Positions 30,142 to 39,930 are shown, counted from the stretch's first letter. The stretch is DNA of 64,000 nt from Affinundibacterium macrobrachii (GCF_014652415.1 NZ_BMYT01000006.1:447-64446), one strand, 5' to 3'. Numbers and translations are program-made. Notes: generated by a model from the sequence alone, not told the origin.

Positions 30142-31179
30142 CTAGTCATCCGCCATCATGGCTAAGTAGCTTGGGCTTAAATATTCACGCAAATGATCAC
30201 CGTCACGTACCAATATGCGGGCGGCAACGTGTAATTGCGTCGCATACGCCATACCAAGTTCGACTCCCAACACAGTAATCGCCGTCGCCAAGGCGTCGGC
30301 GATCATACATTCTGGATGTAATACCGTCACCGCCGCAACGCCATGTTGGACGGGGTAACCAGTACGCGGATCGATGGTGTGCGAATAGCGTTGCCCCTCA
30401 TGCATAAAGAAACGGCGATAATCGCCAGAGGTAGCAATCGCCATACCGTGTAAGGCGGCAACATAGTCGTTATGCAGGTCGAAGGATGCATCTGCTTGTT
30501 CTAGTTGCACCCACCATGGTTGACCGTCCGATTTGCAGCCCCAGCCACGTAGTTCACCTCCGACTTCAACCAGATAACTGCGAATTCCTTTTGTTTCTAA
30601 ATAGCGCGCTACTTGGTCAACTCCAAATCCCTTTGCTGTTGAGCATAGGTCGATTTCTACGCCACCGGTTTGCAAGACGCTGTGATTTTCTGGATTGAGT
30701 TTGAGTTGTCGCCAATTCGATGTTTGTATTACTTGTTCGATTTTTTCAGACTCTGGCGCGCGCGTGATTTTGCCCTGCGGTCCAAAACCCCATAAGTTGG
30801 CGAGATGGCCAATACAGGGATCGTATGCGCCTTGCGTTTGTTCAGCGACAAATAAGCTGTGTTGTAAGACTTTAAAAAACGCCTCGGGAATTACATGCCA
30901 ACTATTTGCTGGCGCGCGATTGAAACGACTAAGATCGGAATCCTGTTCCCAAGGACTCATCTGCGCGACCACTTGGTCGAGTTGTGTTTGTATGCTGCTT
31001 TGTAAGTCTTCAGCACCGATGGAGGATTCGACATAACATTGCACTTGCCAAGTCGTGCCCATGGTAAAGCCATGTAAAACGTACATACGCGCGCGCTCAC
31101 TTGGCAAATTGGGTTTCTGCATCGTGACAGGAATTAACACCTGACGCTGCCTAGTTTGTGATGAATGGAGTGCTTGCAT
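30142..31179 (-). CDS. FAD:protein FMN transferase (ApbE family)
   Basis: ApbE attaches FMN covalently to threonine of target flavoproteins in the periplasm. Visible motifs are MGTTWQV near the N terminus, DLCSTAKGFGVDQVA (the usual KG-x-x-x-D core) and the metal/FAD motif SHTIDPRTGYPV. No signal peptide or lipobox is evident with the chosen start, and a start at the internal MQKPNL is possible. Position between DUF4198 and the flavoreductase suggests it flavinylates a component of that system. None of the neighbours shows an obvious FMN-binding S/T acceptor motif. Confidence 0.9.
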   Translation of the reverse strand: MQALHSSQTRQRQVLIPVTMQKPNLPSERARMYVLHGFTMGTTWQVQCYVESSIGAEDLQSSIQTQLDQVVAQMSPWEQDSDLSRFNRAPANSWHVIPEAFFKVLQHSLFVAEQTQGAYDPCIGHLANLWGFGPQGKITRAPESEKIEQVIQTSNWRQLKLNPENHSVLQTGGVEIDLCSTAKGFGVDQVARYLETKGIRSYLVEVGGELRGWGCKSDGQPWWVQLEQADASFDLHNDYVAALHGMAIATSGDYRRFFMHEGQRYSHTIDPRTGYPVQHGVAAVTVLHPECMIADALATAITVLGVELGMAYATQLHVAARILVRDGDHLREYLSPSYLAMMADD

Positions 31180-31291
31180 GTGGACGGGCTGTGAAGCAAT
31201 GAGCGTGCAGAGTTCAGAACAAAGACGGGAAGGGCGTGTCAGTTTCTTTGGGGGAGAAGCACTGACACGCTGCGCTTGGGAGAGTTTGAAA

Positions 31292-32125
31292 TTAATCCGG
31301 CATCACTTCTAAGGTCGCGACATAACTAGCGCGACGTTCTTTCACGCCAGGGATGTTTGATTTATTGTCGCTGAAAGTCGCTTGCATCCAATACAAACCG
31401 GCACCTTGCCACTTGATGCTGACCTTGCCTTCGCTATCTGCGGTCAATAATTGTTCATCCAGTTTTTGACGATAGCGAATGCCACCTGCAATCACAGTGA
31501 CTTTGACGCCGGCAGCAGGTTTGCCATCGATTAGGAATTGAAATTGCGCCTGATCGCTATTAACCAAATCATTCGGATGCGTGATGGGATTTAGTTCTAA
31601 ACCTTTACCGCTTGGTTTTAAGGCGACATCACTTGGCTTGCCATTGGTGACGAAGGTTTCGACACGGCCTTGATTATGGCTCACTTGTAAATCTTGTGCG
31701 TTTGCAGGCACTTCTTTGGCGAATGCTTCGGCTGTTCCGCGCCAACGTTTTGGTGCGCCGTTTTCTTTGTAGCTTGCATTGATACCGTCATTGACGACAC
31801 TGATTTTGTAAGTACCTTGCATTTCAGCGCGGATGTCAAAATTGCTGCGCAATTTACCGCTGCTTTGATTTTCGGCTTTGATGTTGGAGCCATCGGCTGC
31901 GGTGATGACCAAATTATTGAGATTCATCGCCACGTGATCAAAGAAAAATACATCGGTCGCTGCCGCTGCATCAAAGCTAACCCATGGTGCTTTGCCGTTA
32001 ACGACGGTTGAGGTTGGTACGATAAATTGGCGATGTGCGAGCGCATCTAAAGGAGCCAATAAAGGCATGCAAGCAGCTAATGCCAAGCACAGACTTTGGC
32101 GAGTTTTGCTAGAGAAGAGTTTCAT
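31292..32125 (-). CDS. Periplasmic DUF4198 domain protein
   Basis: A signal peptide (about residues 1-30, cleavage after DALA) is followed by a mature start at HRQF, the N-terminal His typical of DUF4198 proteins. These are linked to TonB-dependent metal uptake (NikK-like in some contexts). The C-terminal half carries an Ig/carboxypeptidase-regulatory-like fold (FLIDGKPAAGVKVTVIAGG). It is co-directional with DUF2271 41 bp upstream. Confidence 0.85.
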   Translation of the reverse strand: MKLFSSKTRQSLCLALAACMPLLAPLDALAHRQFIVPTSTVVNGKAPWVSFDAAAATDVFFFDHVAMNLNNLVITAADGSNIKAENQSSGKLRSNFDIRAEMQGTYKISVVNDGINASYKENGAPKRWRGTAEAFAKEVPANAQDLQVSHNQGRVETFVTNGKPSDVALKPSGKGLELNPITHPNDLVNSDQAQFQFLIDGKPAAGVKVTVIAGGIRYRQKLDEQLLTADSEGKVSIKWQGAGLYWMQATFSDNKSNIPGVKERRASYVATLEVMPD

Positions 32126-32166
32126 GGAAAATTCCTTGAATAAAATGAGTTCAGAGATGAAGACGA

Positions 32167-32679
32167 TTATGGTTTAACTTGTACCGAAATCTTGCCTAGT
32201 TCATGACTACCTTGAGCGGATGCTAATTTATTGTCTTTACCGCCCCAAGTGAATGGAACTTTGACTACTTCACGACCACCGCCTTCGCGTGCTGCTTCTA
32301 CTAATAAGTTGTAATCACCTGCTGGTAATTTTGCCAAAGCTGTTTTATCGCTAGCAAAACTGAGTGTATGCTCGCCGACGATACGCGTTGCGCTACTGAC
32401 ACCATCCATCGGCATCGATACATCACGACCGCTACGGCGCCACCATTGACGCATATCCTTTAACCACTTCGCGCCTTCGTTATCGCGTTTTTTGAGGTCG
32501 TACCACACCGACAAATTTGCGGCAAAACTTTGGTCTGGACGCTCAACCCAGATCGCCACATAAGGGCGGTGATATTCCGCGACATTGAGTTTAGGAACTT
32601 CAACTTTGACGACCAATTCTGCCGCCATCGCAGAACTACCTAATAAAGTGCCGATTGCGAAGGGAAGTATTTTTTGCAT
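32167..32679 (-). CDS. Periplasmic DUF2271 domain protein
   Basis: This 170-residue protein has a short signal peptide (ends near AMAAE) and the DUF2271 core (RPYVAIWVERPDQSFAANLSVWY, KWLKDMRQWWRRSGR). The family is found beside PepSY proteins and ApbE in iron-regulated operons. No catalytic function is known. Confidence 0.85.
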   Translation of the reverse strand: MQKILPFAIGTLLGSSAMAAELVVKVEVPKLNVAEYHRPYVAIWVERPDQSFAANLSVWYDLKKRDNEGAKWLKDMRQWWRRSGRDVSMPMDGVSSATRIVGEHTLSFASDKTALAKLPAGDYNLLVEAAREGGGREVVKVPFTWGGKDNKLASAQGSHELGKISVQVKP

Positions 32680-33012
32680 AAATTTACCTCGATAAAAGTA
32701 AGACTGATTATTTAAATTTTTTTAAATCATGCTGGATGATTGGCAATCAAAGACATTCCGATTGCGTTTCTTTCCATGTGCTGTGATGTCTTTCCGTCGA
32801 TAAAACCAAGAGGTTTTTATCCAAAAAAACATGCAAGCTATTCAAACATTCGGCTGGCTTGATGATGAATCATCGGCTGGCGTTTACAAACGAACTTATT
32901 AACTAACTTATTAACTAAATTACGAACCCAATTACGAACCCAATAACTAAGTCGAATACCCATGCAAATAGTTAGGTGTTCAGGTACAAGTGATTTCTTG
33001 TAGCGATTGCGC
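32680..33012. other. Non-coding spacer inside the iron operon
   Basis: No gene is visible between the PepSY gene and DUF2271. The spacer carries two adjacent duplicated 12-mers (separate entry) and imperfect repeats of CGGCTGGC near 32860-32880. A second promoter here is possible. Confidence 0.4.
32893..32941. repeat. Two neighbouring tandem 12-bp duplications
   Basis: AACTTATTAACT occurs at 32893-32904 and 32905-32916. AATTACGAACCC occurs at 32918-32929 and 32930-32941. Both pairs are perfect. They lie about 215 bp upstream of the DUF2271 start and may be slippage products. Confidence 0.8.
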
Positions 33013-33648
33013 TCAATGTATAAACATAATGCTGAGTATCATCGGGATCACCAAACCCGCAGCAACTAAAGGCCAAGTGAGACGGCGATTACTCGCATGC
33101 ATCTTCAATAAAAATAATCCGGTGATACAGAAGATTAAACAAGCGAAAGCGAAAATATCGATAAACCATGACCATGCTTTGCCGGTATTACGGCCCTTGT
33201 GTAAATCGTTTAAATAAGCGATCACACCACGTTCGGTTTTTTCATATTCTAGTGCTCCATCTTCTAAATTAATTCTCAACCAAGCGTCGCCACCAGGACG
33301 CGGTAAGGCAACATAAATTTCTTCCGGTGACCATTCTGCACTTTTGCTTGCAGCGTCAATATGATGTTGCGTCTCTAACCATTGCACGACACTGGTTGGC
33401 AATTGCGTGTCTGCATTTTTTTGGCTGCGCTGCGTCACTTCAGCGTTTAATTGTTGCAATAACGAGGGGGGGACTTGTCCCGTCTTTTGGCTAGTTTTAG
33501 GGCTAGCCTCGATATCGCCAGCATGATTCAAGGTGAAACCAGTGACCGCAAACAGCATCATCGCGATTAAACAAATCGCTGAGCTAATCCAATGCCAGTT
33601 ATGTAAATGACGCAGCCAAAAGGCACGTTGTTGTTGAGGAGTCGACAC
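33013..33648 (-). CDS. PepSY-associated membrane protein
   Basis: This 211-residue protein has an N-terminal helix (ISSAICLIAMMLFAVTGFTLNHAGDIE, typical of PepSY_TM proteins), a periplasmic domain (about 55-145) and two C-terminal helices. PepSY_TM proteins accompany ferric-siderophore reductases. It is the first gene of the iron operon. A perfect Fur-box palindrome lies 213 bp upstream. Confidence 0.85.
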   Translation of the reverse strand: MSTPQQQRAFWLRHLHNWHWISSAICLIAMMLFAVTGFTLNHAGDIEASPKTSQKTGQVPPSLLQQLNAEVTQRSQKNADTQLPTSVVQWLETQHHIDAASKSAEWSPEEIYVALPRPGGDAWLRINLEDGALEYEKTERGVIAYLNDLHKGRNTGKAWSWFIDIFAFACLIFCITGLFLLKMHASNRRLTWPLVAAGLVIPMILSIMFIH

Positions 33649-33860
33649 GTTATAAATTTAAAAAATCGTCTAGTTACTAATTTCATCGAACTTCAACAAA
33701 GTTGCTATTGGCTTAGTTGCCATCACTTCACTGTATTTTTTTACGGTGATGGTTATGCGACTTCGCCAACGAATGCTTTGTTGAAGATTTTATCTACCTG
33801 ATGTTTTAGCGGATACAAGCAAGTGATTAAGCAAGTGACTCGCCAAAGTTCATTATTTTA

Positions 33861-33879
33861 ATTGAGAATCATTCTCAAT
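33861..33879. promoter_or_regulatory. Fur box (perfect 19-bp palindrome)
   Basis: ATTGAGAAT-C-ATTCTCAAT is a perfect palindrome matching the ferric uptake regulator consensus. It lies upstream of the PepSY operon on the minus strand and just beyond the 3' end of the PiuC gene. On the plus strand GGAG and an ATG at 33893 follow it, opening a 46-codon frame that I do not accept as a gene. Confidence 0.9.
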
Positions 33880-33979
33880 TGGAGAAAAATATATGACTGA
33901 TTTGTATCGCATTGTTACGAGTATGCGGTGGTGTCAAAAAATGCCAGCAAATGCCGGCAAATTCTGCTCGATCACCGCA

Positions 33980-34660
33980 TTAAGTTTCGGCCCACATACG
34001 AATCAAATTATGATACTGCGCAGTGAGCCCTAAGACTTCTGCACTATCACCAATTTGACTACGCAAACTTTGTATATATTGATCCATCTCAAACAACATG
34101 TTGCGACGTGCATCGTCACGGATCATGCTTTGTGTCCAGAAGAAGGAACAAACTCTTACCCCGCGCGTGACCGGCTTCACTTGATGCAAACTGGTGGATG
34201 GATACAAAATCAAATCGCCGGCCGGTAGTTTCACTTCATGCGCGCCATAAGTGTCGATCACTTCTAACTCGCCGCCTTCATATTCATCTGGATCGCATAA
34301 AAACAAAGTGGAAGAGACATCGGTACGTAAAGTGTAATCGGCATTCGGCACTTGACGAATTGAGCTATCGACATGTAAGCCGTAGTGTTCGCCACCAGCA
34401 TAGGCATTAAATAAAGGCGGCACAATACGAAGAGGTAGGGCGGCTGAGTAAAACGTCGGGTTTTTCTTCAGTGCTGCTAATACCATTTGTCCTAACTCTA
34501 GCGACACTTCTGCATGTTCTGGTAATTGACGATTTTGTTTGACCAATGCACCTTGCGCACCGACGGTTTGTTTGCCATCGACCCAATTCGTTTCTTGTAA
34601 GCGTTGGCGCAAATAGTTCACTTCTTCTAAAGTGAGTACGCCAGGAATATGCAACATCAT
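33980..34660 (-). CDS. Fe(II)/2-oxoglutarate dioxygenase, PiuC/YbiX (PKHD-type) family
   Basis: This 226-residue hydroxylase has N-terminal [13 protein letters not shown] and the iron ligands H-x-D (YGLHVDSS) and the distal His ([13 protein letters not shown], also carrying the 2-oxoglutarate Arg). PiuC genes sit beside TonB receptors of the Fiu/PiuA group, as here. The substrate is not known. Translation may start at the second Met. Confidence 0.92.
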   Translation of the reverse strand: MMLHIPGVLTLEEVNYLRQRLQETNWVDGKQTVGAQGALVKQNRQLPEHAEVSLELGQMVLAALKKNPTFYSAALPLRIVPPLFNAYAGGEHYGLHVDSSIRQVPNADYTLRTDVSSTLFLCDPDEYEGGELEVIDTYGAHEVKLPAGDLILYPSTSLHQVKPVTRGVRVCSFFWTQSMIRDDARRNMLFEMDQYIQSLRSQIGDSAEVLGLTAQYHNLIRMWAET

Positions 34661-34910
34661 GATGATAGATCCATAGAGTTTGTGTGATTTCTTGCCTGCA
34701 TTTTTTGCTGTGTCTATTACTTTGAACTGCTGTTGGTGCGTTTGCCGCAGTTGTTGAAGTTTGGTTTAAGCCGTGTTTCAACTGATGTTCTAACACTGAG
34801 TTGCTTCAGAAATTTGCTGCGGCAAGTGCGCTTCAGTAATTGTTCAATAAGTTCGTGCAGGCAAAATGTTTGACATTGCTGGGCATTCTAAACAAACTCT
34901 TCATTGAAGT

Positions 34911-34932
34911 AAATAGGAATCATTCTCATTTA
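34911..34932. promoter_or_regulatory. Fur-box-like palindrome upstream of the TonB receptor
   Basis: The core GGAATCATTCTCATT resembles the Fur consensus with one strong half (TCATTCTCATT). It lies between the divergent PiuC and receptor genes and could control both. Confidence 0.75.
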
Positions 34933-34947
34933 CTTGTTGCAAATCAA

Positions 34948-34966
34948 AATGAGAACGATTATCATT
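34948..34966. promoter_or_regulatory. Second Fur-box-like palindrome upstream of the TonB receptor
   Basis: AATGAGAAC-G-ATTATCATT matches the Fur 19-mer at most positions. Together with the site at 34911 it gives two boxes about 35 bp apart, suggesting tight iron repression of the receptor at 35167. Confidence 0.8.
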
Positions 34967-35166
34967 CACTTTATTGTTTTAGCCAGCCACCGAAACCGTC
35001 GACTCCAAGCGGTGTTCATTAGCCAGCCTTCTCCCATTATTTAGATCGAAATAGACGTCAACAGTGCTTAAGTGCAGATATATGTGCAGATATCTCTGTA
35101 TTTAAGGTTGACACTTATTTTTCTAATTTCCTTTTTGTTATTAACATTCCTAACCGGAGAATTCTT

Positions 35167-37461
35167 GTGGCATATATTCGTAGTCGTCAACATCCAAGCA
35201 GCACCGTCCCGTTCAAACATACTTTGATCGCTATTGCGGTATTGGCAGCACCTTTATCAGTGCAAGCGCAAACTCAAGCCGAGCCGCAAAAAAGTTCGCA
35301 AGAGCAAAGTAAAAAGGAAAATGCTTTGCCAGAAATTAAAGTACAAGGCACGCAAGATATTCCTTTTAAAGCAGATGTATCGAGTTCTAGTAAATTGGTG
35401 AAGCCATTATTAGAAACACCGCAGATGGTTTCCGTAATTAAGAAAGAACTCCTGCAAGAACAAGGTGCTTACAACTTAATGGACGCACTGCGCAATACGC
35501 CAGGCATCACGATGCAATTAGGTGAAAACGGCAATACCGCGGCAGGTGATACATTCCAAATGCGTGGTTTCGCAACGCAATCTTCTGTATTCGTGGATGG
35601 TGTACGTGATTTAGGTGCGATCACGCGTGACACGTTTAATGTTGAACAAGTCGAAGTTGTTAAAGGACCTGCTGGTGCAGATGTGGGGCGTGGTGCTGCT
35701 TCTGGTTATATCAATTTAGCCTCTAAAGCTGCGATGTTAGATGATGTCACGAGTGGCACCGCAAGCATTAATAACGGCAATAACAAACGCGTGACAGCTG
35801 ACATTAATCGTAAGCTCGGTGACACGACAGCCTTGCGCTTAAATGTGTTCAAGCAAGATGGTGGTGTTGCAGGACGTGATCAAGTTGAGAGCAATGGTTA
35901 CGGCATCGCACCATCGATTGCGGTTGGACTCGGACAAAAATCGCGTGCGTATTTTTACTCACAGCATATTCGTCAAAACAATGTGCCTGATGGTGGTATC
36001 CCCACCGTTGGTCTCAAGGGCTTCTACAATGCCAATACCTTATTGCTGAATGCGCCAAAAGTCGATAGCGAGAATTTCTACGGTAGTGTCAACGACTTCG
36101 AAAAAGTAGAAGCGGATATGGCAACAGCTAAGTTTGAATTCGATTTGAATGACACGACGGTATTGCGCAATATTACACGTTACGGTCAATCATCAATGAA
36201 ACGTGTGGTGACAGGTATCAACGGCATCACCGCTACAGGGGCGCAAGACACATGGACGGTGGCGCGCTCACGCCAAGGTTTAGATCAAAGCAATGAAATC
36301 ATCGCTAACCAAACCAGTATCAATAGTAGTTTCGATACCGCTGGATTGAAGCATAGTTTGTCCGCAGGTGTTGAGCTTTTAATGGAAAAACAAAACACCA
36401 ACACTATGGCAGTTCCAACTGGAACGGTGATTCCTGCAGCGAATCTGTATAAACCAGATGCTAATGTAAGTTTGCCTATGCCAATTAAAAATGGCGCCAC
36501 CGCAGAAGGTCAAACCAAGACGGTAGCACTCTATTTGTTTGATGCGATTGACTTAAACGATGAATGGCAACTCAATACAGGTTTGCGCTATGAGCGCTAC
36601 AACACCGAATCTCGTACGGTAAGTTTGTCGACAGCCGCAGCGAATCCAACATTGCCAGTTGGTACCTTGATTCCTGCAAAAGTAACGAAGAGCGATGATC
36701 TCTTAAGTTGGAAATTGGGTTCAGTTTATAAGGTCGCGAAAAATGGTCGTTTGTACGGCGTATATGCCACATCCTTAACGCCTCCTGGTAGCGCTAACTT
36801 CTCATTGAGTAGTGCCGCAAATAATATTAATGGTCCACAGGCTGAACCACAAAAAACTACTAATCTCGAACTTGGTACTAAGTGGGACTTACTCGATAAA
36901 TCTTTATCATTGACGGCAGCGTTTTACCGTACTGACAGCACAAACGAAATTGTGCAAGTCGATAGCGTCACCAATGCCTTCGCACAATTTGGTAAGCGCC
37001 GCGTAGAAGGTTTTGAAATTGGCGTTGTCGGACAAATCAATCCAGATTGGCAAGTCACGGCTGGTGCCGCGACGATGAAGACCAAAGTGTTACAAGGCTC
37101 AACCGGCAATAATGCCGCCGGTGCCGCAACGCGTTGGTCGCCAGATTTAACAGCGACTTTGTGGAGTAGCTATAAAGTGACACCAAACTTTACGATTGGT
37201 GGTGGCTTACGTTATACCTCGGAACAAAAACGTGTGATTGACCCAAGTGCGAATTTGGCGGTACAAAATATGCCGAATATTGCGTCGAATTGGGTTGCTG
37301 ACGCGGTTGCTTCCTATCAGGTGAATCGTAATTTGTCGCTGCAATTTAACGTGGCAAACTTAACTGATAAAGCTTATGTAAATACCTTGAACAATAGTGG
37401 CGCACGCTATACCGTAGGTGCACCACGCACATTCAATCTCAGTGCGAATGTGTTGTTCTAA
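35167..37461 (+). CDS. TonB-dependent siderophore receptor (Fiu-like)
   Basis: This is a 764-residue outer-membrane receptor. The signal peptide ends at AQA (~36). The plug domain (about 65-190) has LLETPQMVSVIKKELL, DALRNTPGITMQLGENG and FQMRGFATQSSVFVDGVRD. A 22-strand barrel ends in the aromatic residue of NLSANVLF. The GTG start is favoured because GGAG lies 7 bp upstream. Fiu-type receptors take up catecholate siderophores or their breakdown products. PiuC and two Fur boxes upstream, and bacterioferritin downstream, support an iron role. Confidence 0.93.
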   Translation: MAYIRSRQHPSSTVPFKHTLIAIAVLAAPLSVQAQTQAEPQKSSQEQSKKENALPEIKVQGTQDIPFKADVSSSSKLVKPLLETPQMVSVIKKELLQEQGAYNLMDALRNTPGITMQLGENGNTAAGDTFQMRGFATQSSVFVDGVRDLGAITRDTFNVEQVEVVKGPAGADVGRGAASGYINLASKAAMLDDVTSGTASINNGNNKRVTADINRKLGDTTALRLNVFKQDGGVAGRDQVESNGYGIAPSIAVGLGQKSRAYFYSQHIRQNNVPDGGIPTVGLKGFYNANTLLLNAPKVDSENFYGSVNDFEKVEADMATAKFEFDLNDTTVLRNITRYGQSSMKRVVTGINGITATGAQDTWTVARSRQGLDQSNEIIANQTSINSSFDTAGLKHSLSAGVELLMEKQNTNTMAVPTGTVIPAANLYKPDANVSLPMPIKNGATAEGQTKTVALYLFDAIDLNDEWQLNTGLRYERYNTESRTVSLSTAAANPTLPVGTLIPAKVTKSDDLLSWKLGSVYKVAKNGRLYGVYATSLTPPGSANFSLSSAANNINGPQAEPQKTTNLELGTKWDLLDKSLSLTAAFYRTDSTNEIVQVDSVTNAFAQFGKRRVEGFEIGVVGQINPDWQVTAGAATMKTKVLQGSTGNNAAGAATRWSPDLTATLWSSYKVTPNFTIGGGLRYTSEQKRVIDPSANLAVQNMPNIASNWVADAVASYQVNRNLSLQFNVANLTDKAYVNTLNNSGARYTVGAPRTFNLSANVLF

Positions 37462-37531
37462 GCGCGATAGCATGAGTCGCAAGCAAAGTTAGTCTGATTA
37501 GACTTTCGGCTAGCTATCGTCAAACAATCAG

Positions 37532-37566
37532 AAAGCGCATCATCATTCTGGTGATGCGCTTTTTAT
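37532..37566 (+). terminator. Terminator after the TonB receptor
   Basis: AAGCGCATCA pairs with TGATGCGCTT around a short loop, followed by TTTTT. Confidence 0.9.
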
Positions 37567-37703
37567 TTGTCTAATCTAACTTATTTGGCTTGGATGTCGA
37601 TGATAGTTGATCATATTCGTCATTAGTTGTGTATAGTTGTTGAGTCGCGGTTTATCCGCAGATATCGTGATGAATGACGAGGTTTTAGAAAAGGAGAAAC
37701 AAC

Positions 37704-38162
37704 ATGGATGCGATGAAAAAACAAGCAGCAATCGATGCGCTCAATCACATCATGGAATTAGAGCTGGCTGGCGTGGTGCGCTATACGCATTATTCTTTAA
37801 TGGTGTACGGCTACAATCGAATTCCTATCGTCTCATGGTTGAAAGGGAATGCTGATGAAAGTTTGGCGCATGCACACAAAGCGGGTGAATTGGTCACTCT
37901 ACTTGGTGGGCATCCCTCACTAAAGATTGGCGCGTTATTAGAAACTGAGCAGCACGATATTGGTGATATTTTGCGTGAGAGCCTCGATCTTGAAACGACG
38001 GCATTATCTGCTTACTACGCATTGTTAAAAATTGTCGAAGGCAATTCAGTTTTATTGGAAGAATATGCGCGCGAGATGATCGTGGCAGAAGAATTGCACT
38101 TGGACGAAGTCAATAAAATGTTGCGTCGCCCTGGCGCAATTGAGGTATTTGCGGCGAACTAA
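37704..38162 (+). CDS. Bacterioferritin-like (ferritin-like diiron) protein
   Basis: The 152-residue four-helix protein has paired diiron ligands: E in LELAGVVRYTH, E..H in ADESLAHAHKAGE, and E..E..H in EEYAREMIVAEELHLDE. The length and the VVRYTHYSLM and LGGHPS segments match the bacterioferritin family, though the haem-ligand Met cannot be assigned. GGAG lies upstream of the ATG. It probably stores or buffers iron brought in by the receptor. Confidence 0.88.
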   Translation: MDAMKKQAAIDALNHIMELELAGVVRYTHYSLMVYGYNRIPIVSWLKGNADESLAHAHKAGELVTLLGGHPSLKIGALLETEQHDIGDILRESLDLETTALSAYYALLKIVEGNSVLLEEYAREMIVAEELHLDEVNKMLRRPGAIEVFAAN

Positions 38163-38174
38163 TCGCGTTGCAAT

Positions 38175-38202
38175 AAGTCGGGCTGCTCAGCCCGACTTTT
38201 AT
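38175..38202 (+). terminator. Terminator after the bacterioferritin-like gene
   Basis: AAGTCGGGCTG pairs with CAGCCCGACTT, followed by TTT. Confidence 0.9.
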
Positions 38203-38311
38203 TATTCGCGTTGTTCTTTCTTACATTGGTGTATCGATGCGTTCGTAGCCTTTCCGTCTGATAGCGGTTGTAAAGTGCAAGCGCCGCTTTTTAAGTTTCC
38301 CTTTACCCATC

Positions 38312-38599
38312 TCACCCGAGTTTTGACGCAGGTAGAAATCTCTTGGAAATTGATGCAATTAGAAGCATCAGGCACAAACATATCGCGCTTACCATTACAT
38401 ACATCACACTTGCTTTTAACAGCCCTAAATAAGTATGGGCGGTAAAGAAGCCGTTCAGGTGAATAAATCCGCCACACAGCAGCCAAGGGATAGCAGGTAA
38501 GGGGCGATGCAGTAATGACTGACGTGGATGACAAAGATAGCTCAAGCCATTTGCGATGATGGCGCAGAGGAGAAAAATGCTGGTTGCGAGTAAACTCAT
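38312..38599 (-). CDS. Small membrane protein (95 residues), possibly DUF3325-like
   Basis: Three hydrophobic segments (about 4-20, 38-52 and 60-85) are seen. AAGGG lies 6 bp upstream of the ATG. It vaguely resembles the small membrane proteins of siderophore-reductase clusters (DUF3325), but I cannot confirm this. It is co-directional with the DUF2325 gene. Confidence 0.6.
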   Translation of the reverse strand: MSLLATSIFLLCAIIANGLSYLCHPRQSLLHRPLPAIPWLLCGGFIHLNGFFTAHTYLGLLKASVMYVMVSAICLCLMLLIASISKRFLPASKLG

Positions 38600-38664
38600 T
38601 TCTAACCCTTTAGGCTCAAGAAATCATATTGGGTGGCGTGTTGAATTGTTGATTACTGATTGCG

Positions 38665-39930
38665 CTAGGACGATGGCGTCGTTTGCGATTGATCTGATGC
38701 GATGCTCAACTCTTCGGTCGCTTGCTCTAGACCACGCGCTAGCGAAGAAACGCTAGGGTTCTCGACAAACACGCAGCGCTTGCCTGTGCGCTTGCAAAAT
38801 TCTTTGACGCGCCAGTAAGCATTGTGGCTAATACAACCAGTTTGACAGATCACCAAATCAGCTGCGGCTAAGCTGCTATCGAGTAGACTTTGGCTATCTT
38901 CCATGCCGCCATCGTGGTGAGCAAAATGTCCGCCCACACGTTCGATTAAATCTCGATAGCTGGCGACATTGCCACTACGTCCACCAACACATAAGACATT
39001 TTTTTGCTGCAAATGCACTGTGATTGGAATCGTCCGATGTGATTTGATGTCCTTGGGCTGCGATTGATAGGCGATCAGTTTTTCATGCTCGTATTCATTT
39101 TGTGCACGTCTTTGGTCGTTGAAATGCTGACGTTGTTTAAGTTCGCGTATCTGCTGTTCTAGTTCTTGATGACGAGCACTCATCTCGTTTATTTTTTGTC
39201 GTAGACGTTGTTTGTCATTGAGCTCTGGTATGGAATTTTTGAGCGCTTGCAAATCACTATTGAGATAAGCGATCGCGCTCTCTTTACCAATATTTTCTGC
39301 GCGTAAATGCACGATGGTTTGTTGCAGTTGCTCAATTTCTTTTGCTTTTTCTTGTATGTGACGCGTATGTCGCTCTTGTTGCCTTGCCATTTCACGACTG
39401 AGAATCGCATTTTCTTCGAGCAAAGAATTGAAGCGTACGATGTCAGCACGAACTGTCGCACCTGCTTGATGCTGTAGCATGTGCATGTCGCGACACATGC
39501 CTTCTTCGATATGCGCATCGCACAGAGGATGGGTTAAGCCTGCCCAGAACGCTCCCGCAACATCGCCTTGATAAATTGCATCGACCCATAAGCGCACTAG
39601 AGCTTCTTGTGTTTTGGCAGCGCGGTAACGTTTAATCGTCAATGCGTAACGTTGATCCAAATCTTCTTGTAATACTTCAGAAATTCGATTGCGATGACTG
39701 CATTCAGCGACAGCGCCGACATGGATTTCGTAGTCATCGGCTTGCGTATTGCCACCTAAGGCTTTATTCACAAGACGACGCAACACTGCAAGTGGAATGC
39801 ACACGCCTATAACCGGACAATGCGTATCGCGTGACAAATCCCACAAGCGTTTGCGCCGCGATCCTTGCGTATTGGATTTGCTTGAATCTGCAGCATGATG
39901 CGTGGCGGATGGCGTGTGTTTTTCGCACAT
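38665..39930 (-). CDS. DUF2325 domain protein with central coiled coil
   Basis: An N-terminal region of about 180 residues is rich in Cys/His. A long coiled coil follows (about 175-300), then a C-terminal DUF2325 domain (VLCVGGRSGNVASYRDLIERVGGHFAHHDGG, LVICQTGCISHNAYWRVKEFCKR), which has a Rossmann-like fold and conserved Cys/His. The ATG at 39930 is chosen because AGGAG lies 7 bp upstream; the longer frame begins with TTG inside that site. In this bacterial group the gene travels with hemP and a small Cys protein, as here. Function is unknown. Confidence 0.88.
   Translation of the reverse strand: MCEKHTPSATHHAADSSKSNTQGSRRKRLWDLSRDTHCPVIGVCIPLAVLRRLVNKALGGNTQADDYEIHVGAVAECSHRNRISEVLQEDLDQRYALTIKRYRAAKTQEALVRLWVDAIYQGDVAGAFWAGLTHPLCDAHIEEGMCRDMHMLQHQAGATVRADIVRFNSLLEENAILSREMARQQERHTRHIQEKAKEIEQLQQTIVHLRAENIGKESAIAYLNSDLQALKNSIPELNDKQRLRQKINEMSARHQELEQQIRELKQRQHFNDQRRAQNEYEHEKLIAYQSQPKDIKSHRTIPITVHLQQKNVLCVGGRSGNVASYRDLIERVGGHFAHHDGGMEDSQSLLDSSLAAADLVICQTGCISHNAYWRVKEFCKRTGKRCVFVENPSVSSLARGLEQATEELSIASDQSQTTPSS

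Noticed and set aside
33893-34033. 46-codon gene behind the Fur box
   Set aside because: It overlaps piuC in antisense and has no recognisable protein features; kept only as a possible antisense transcript.
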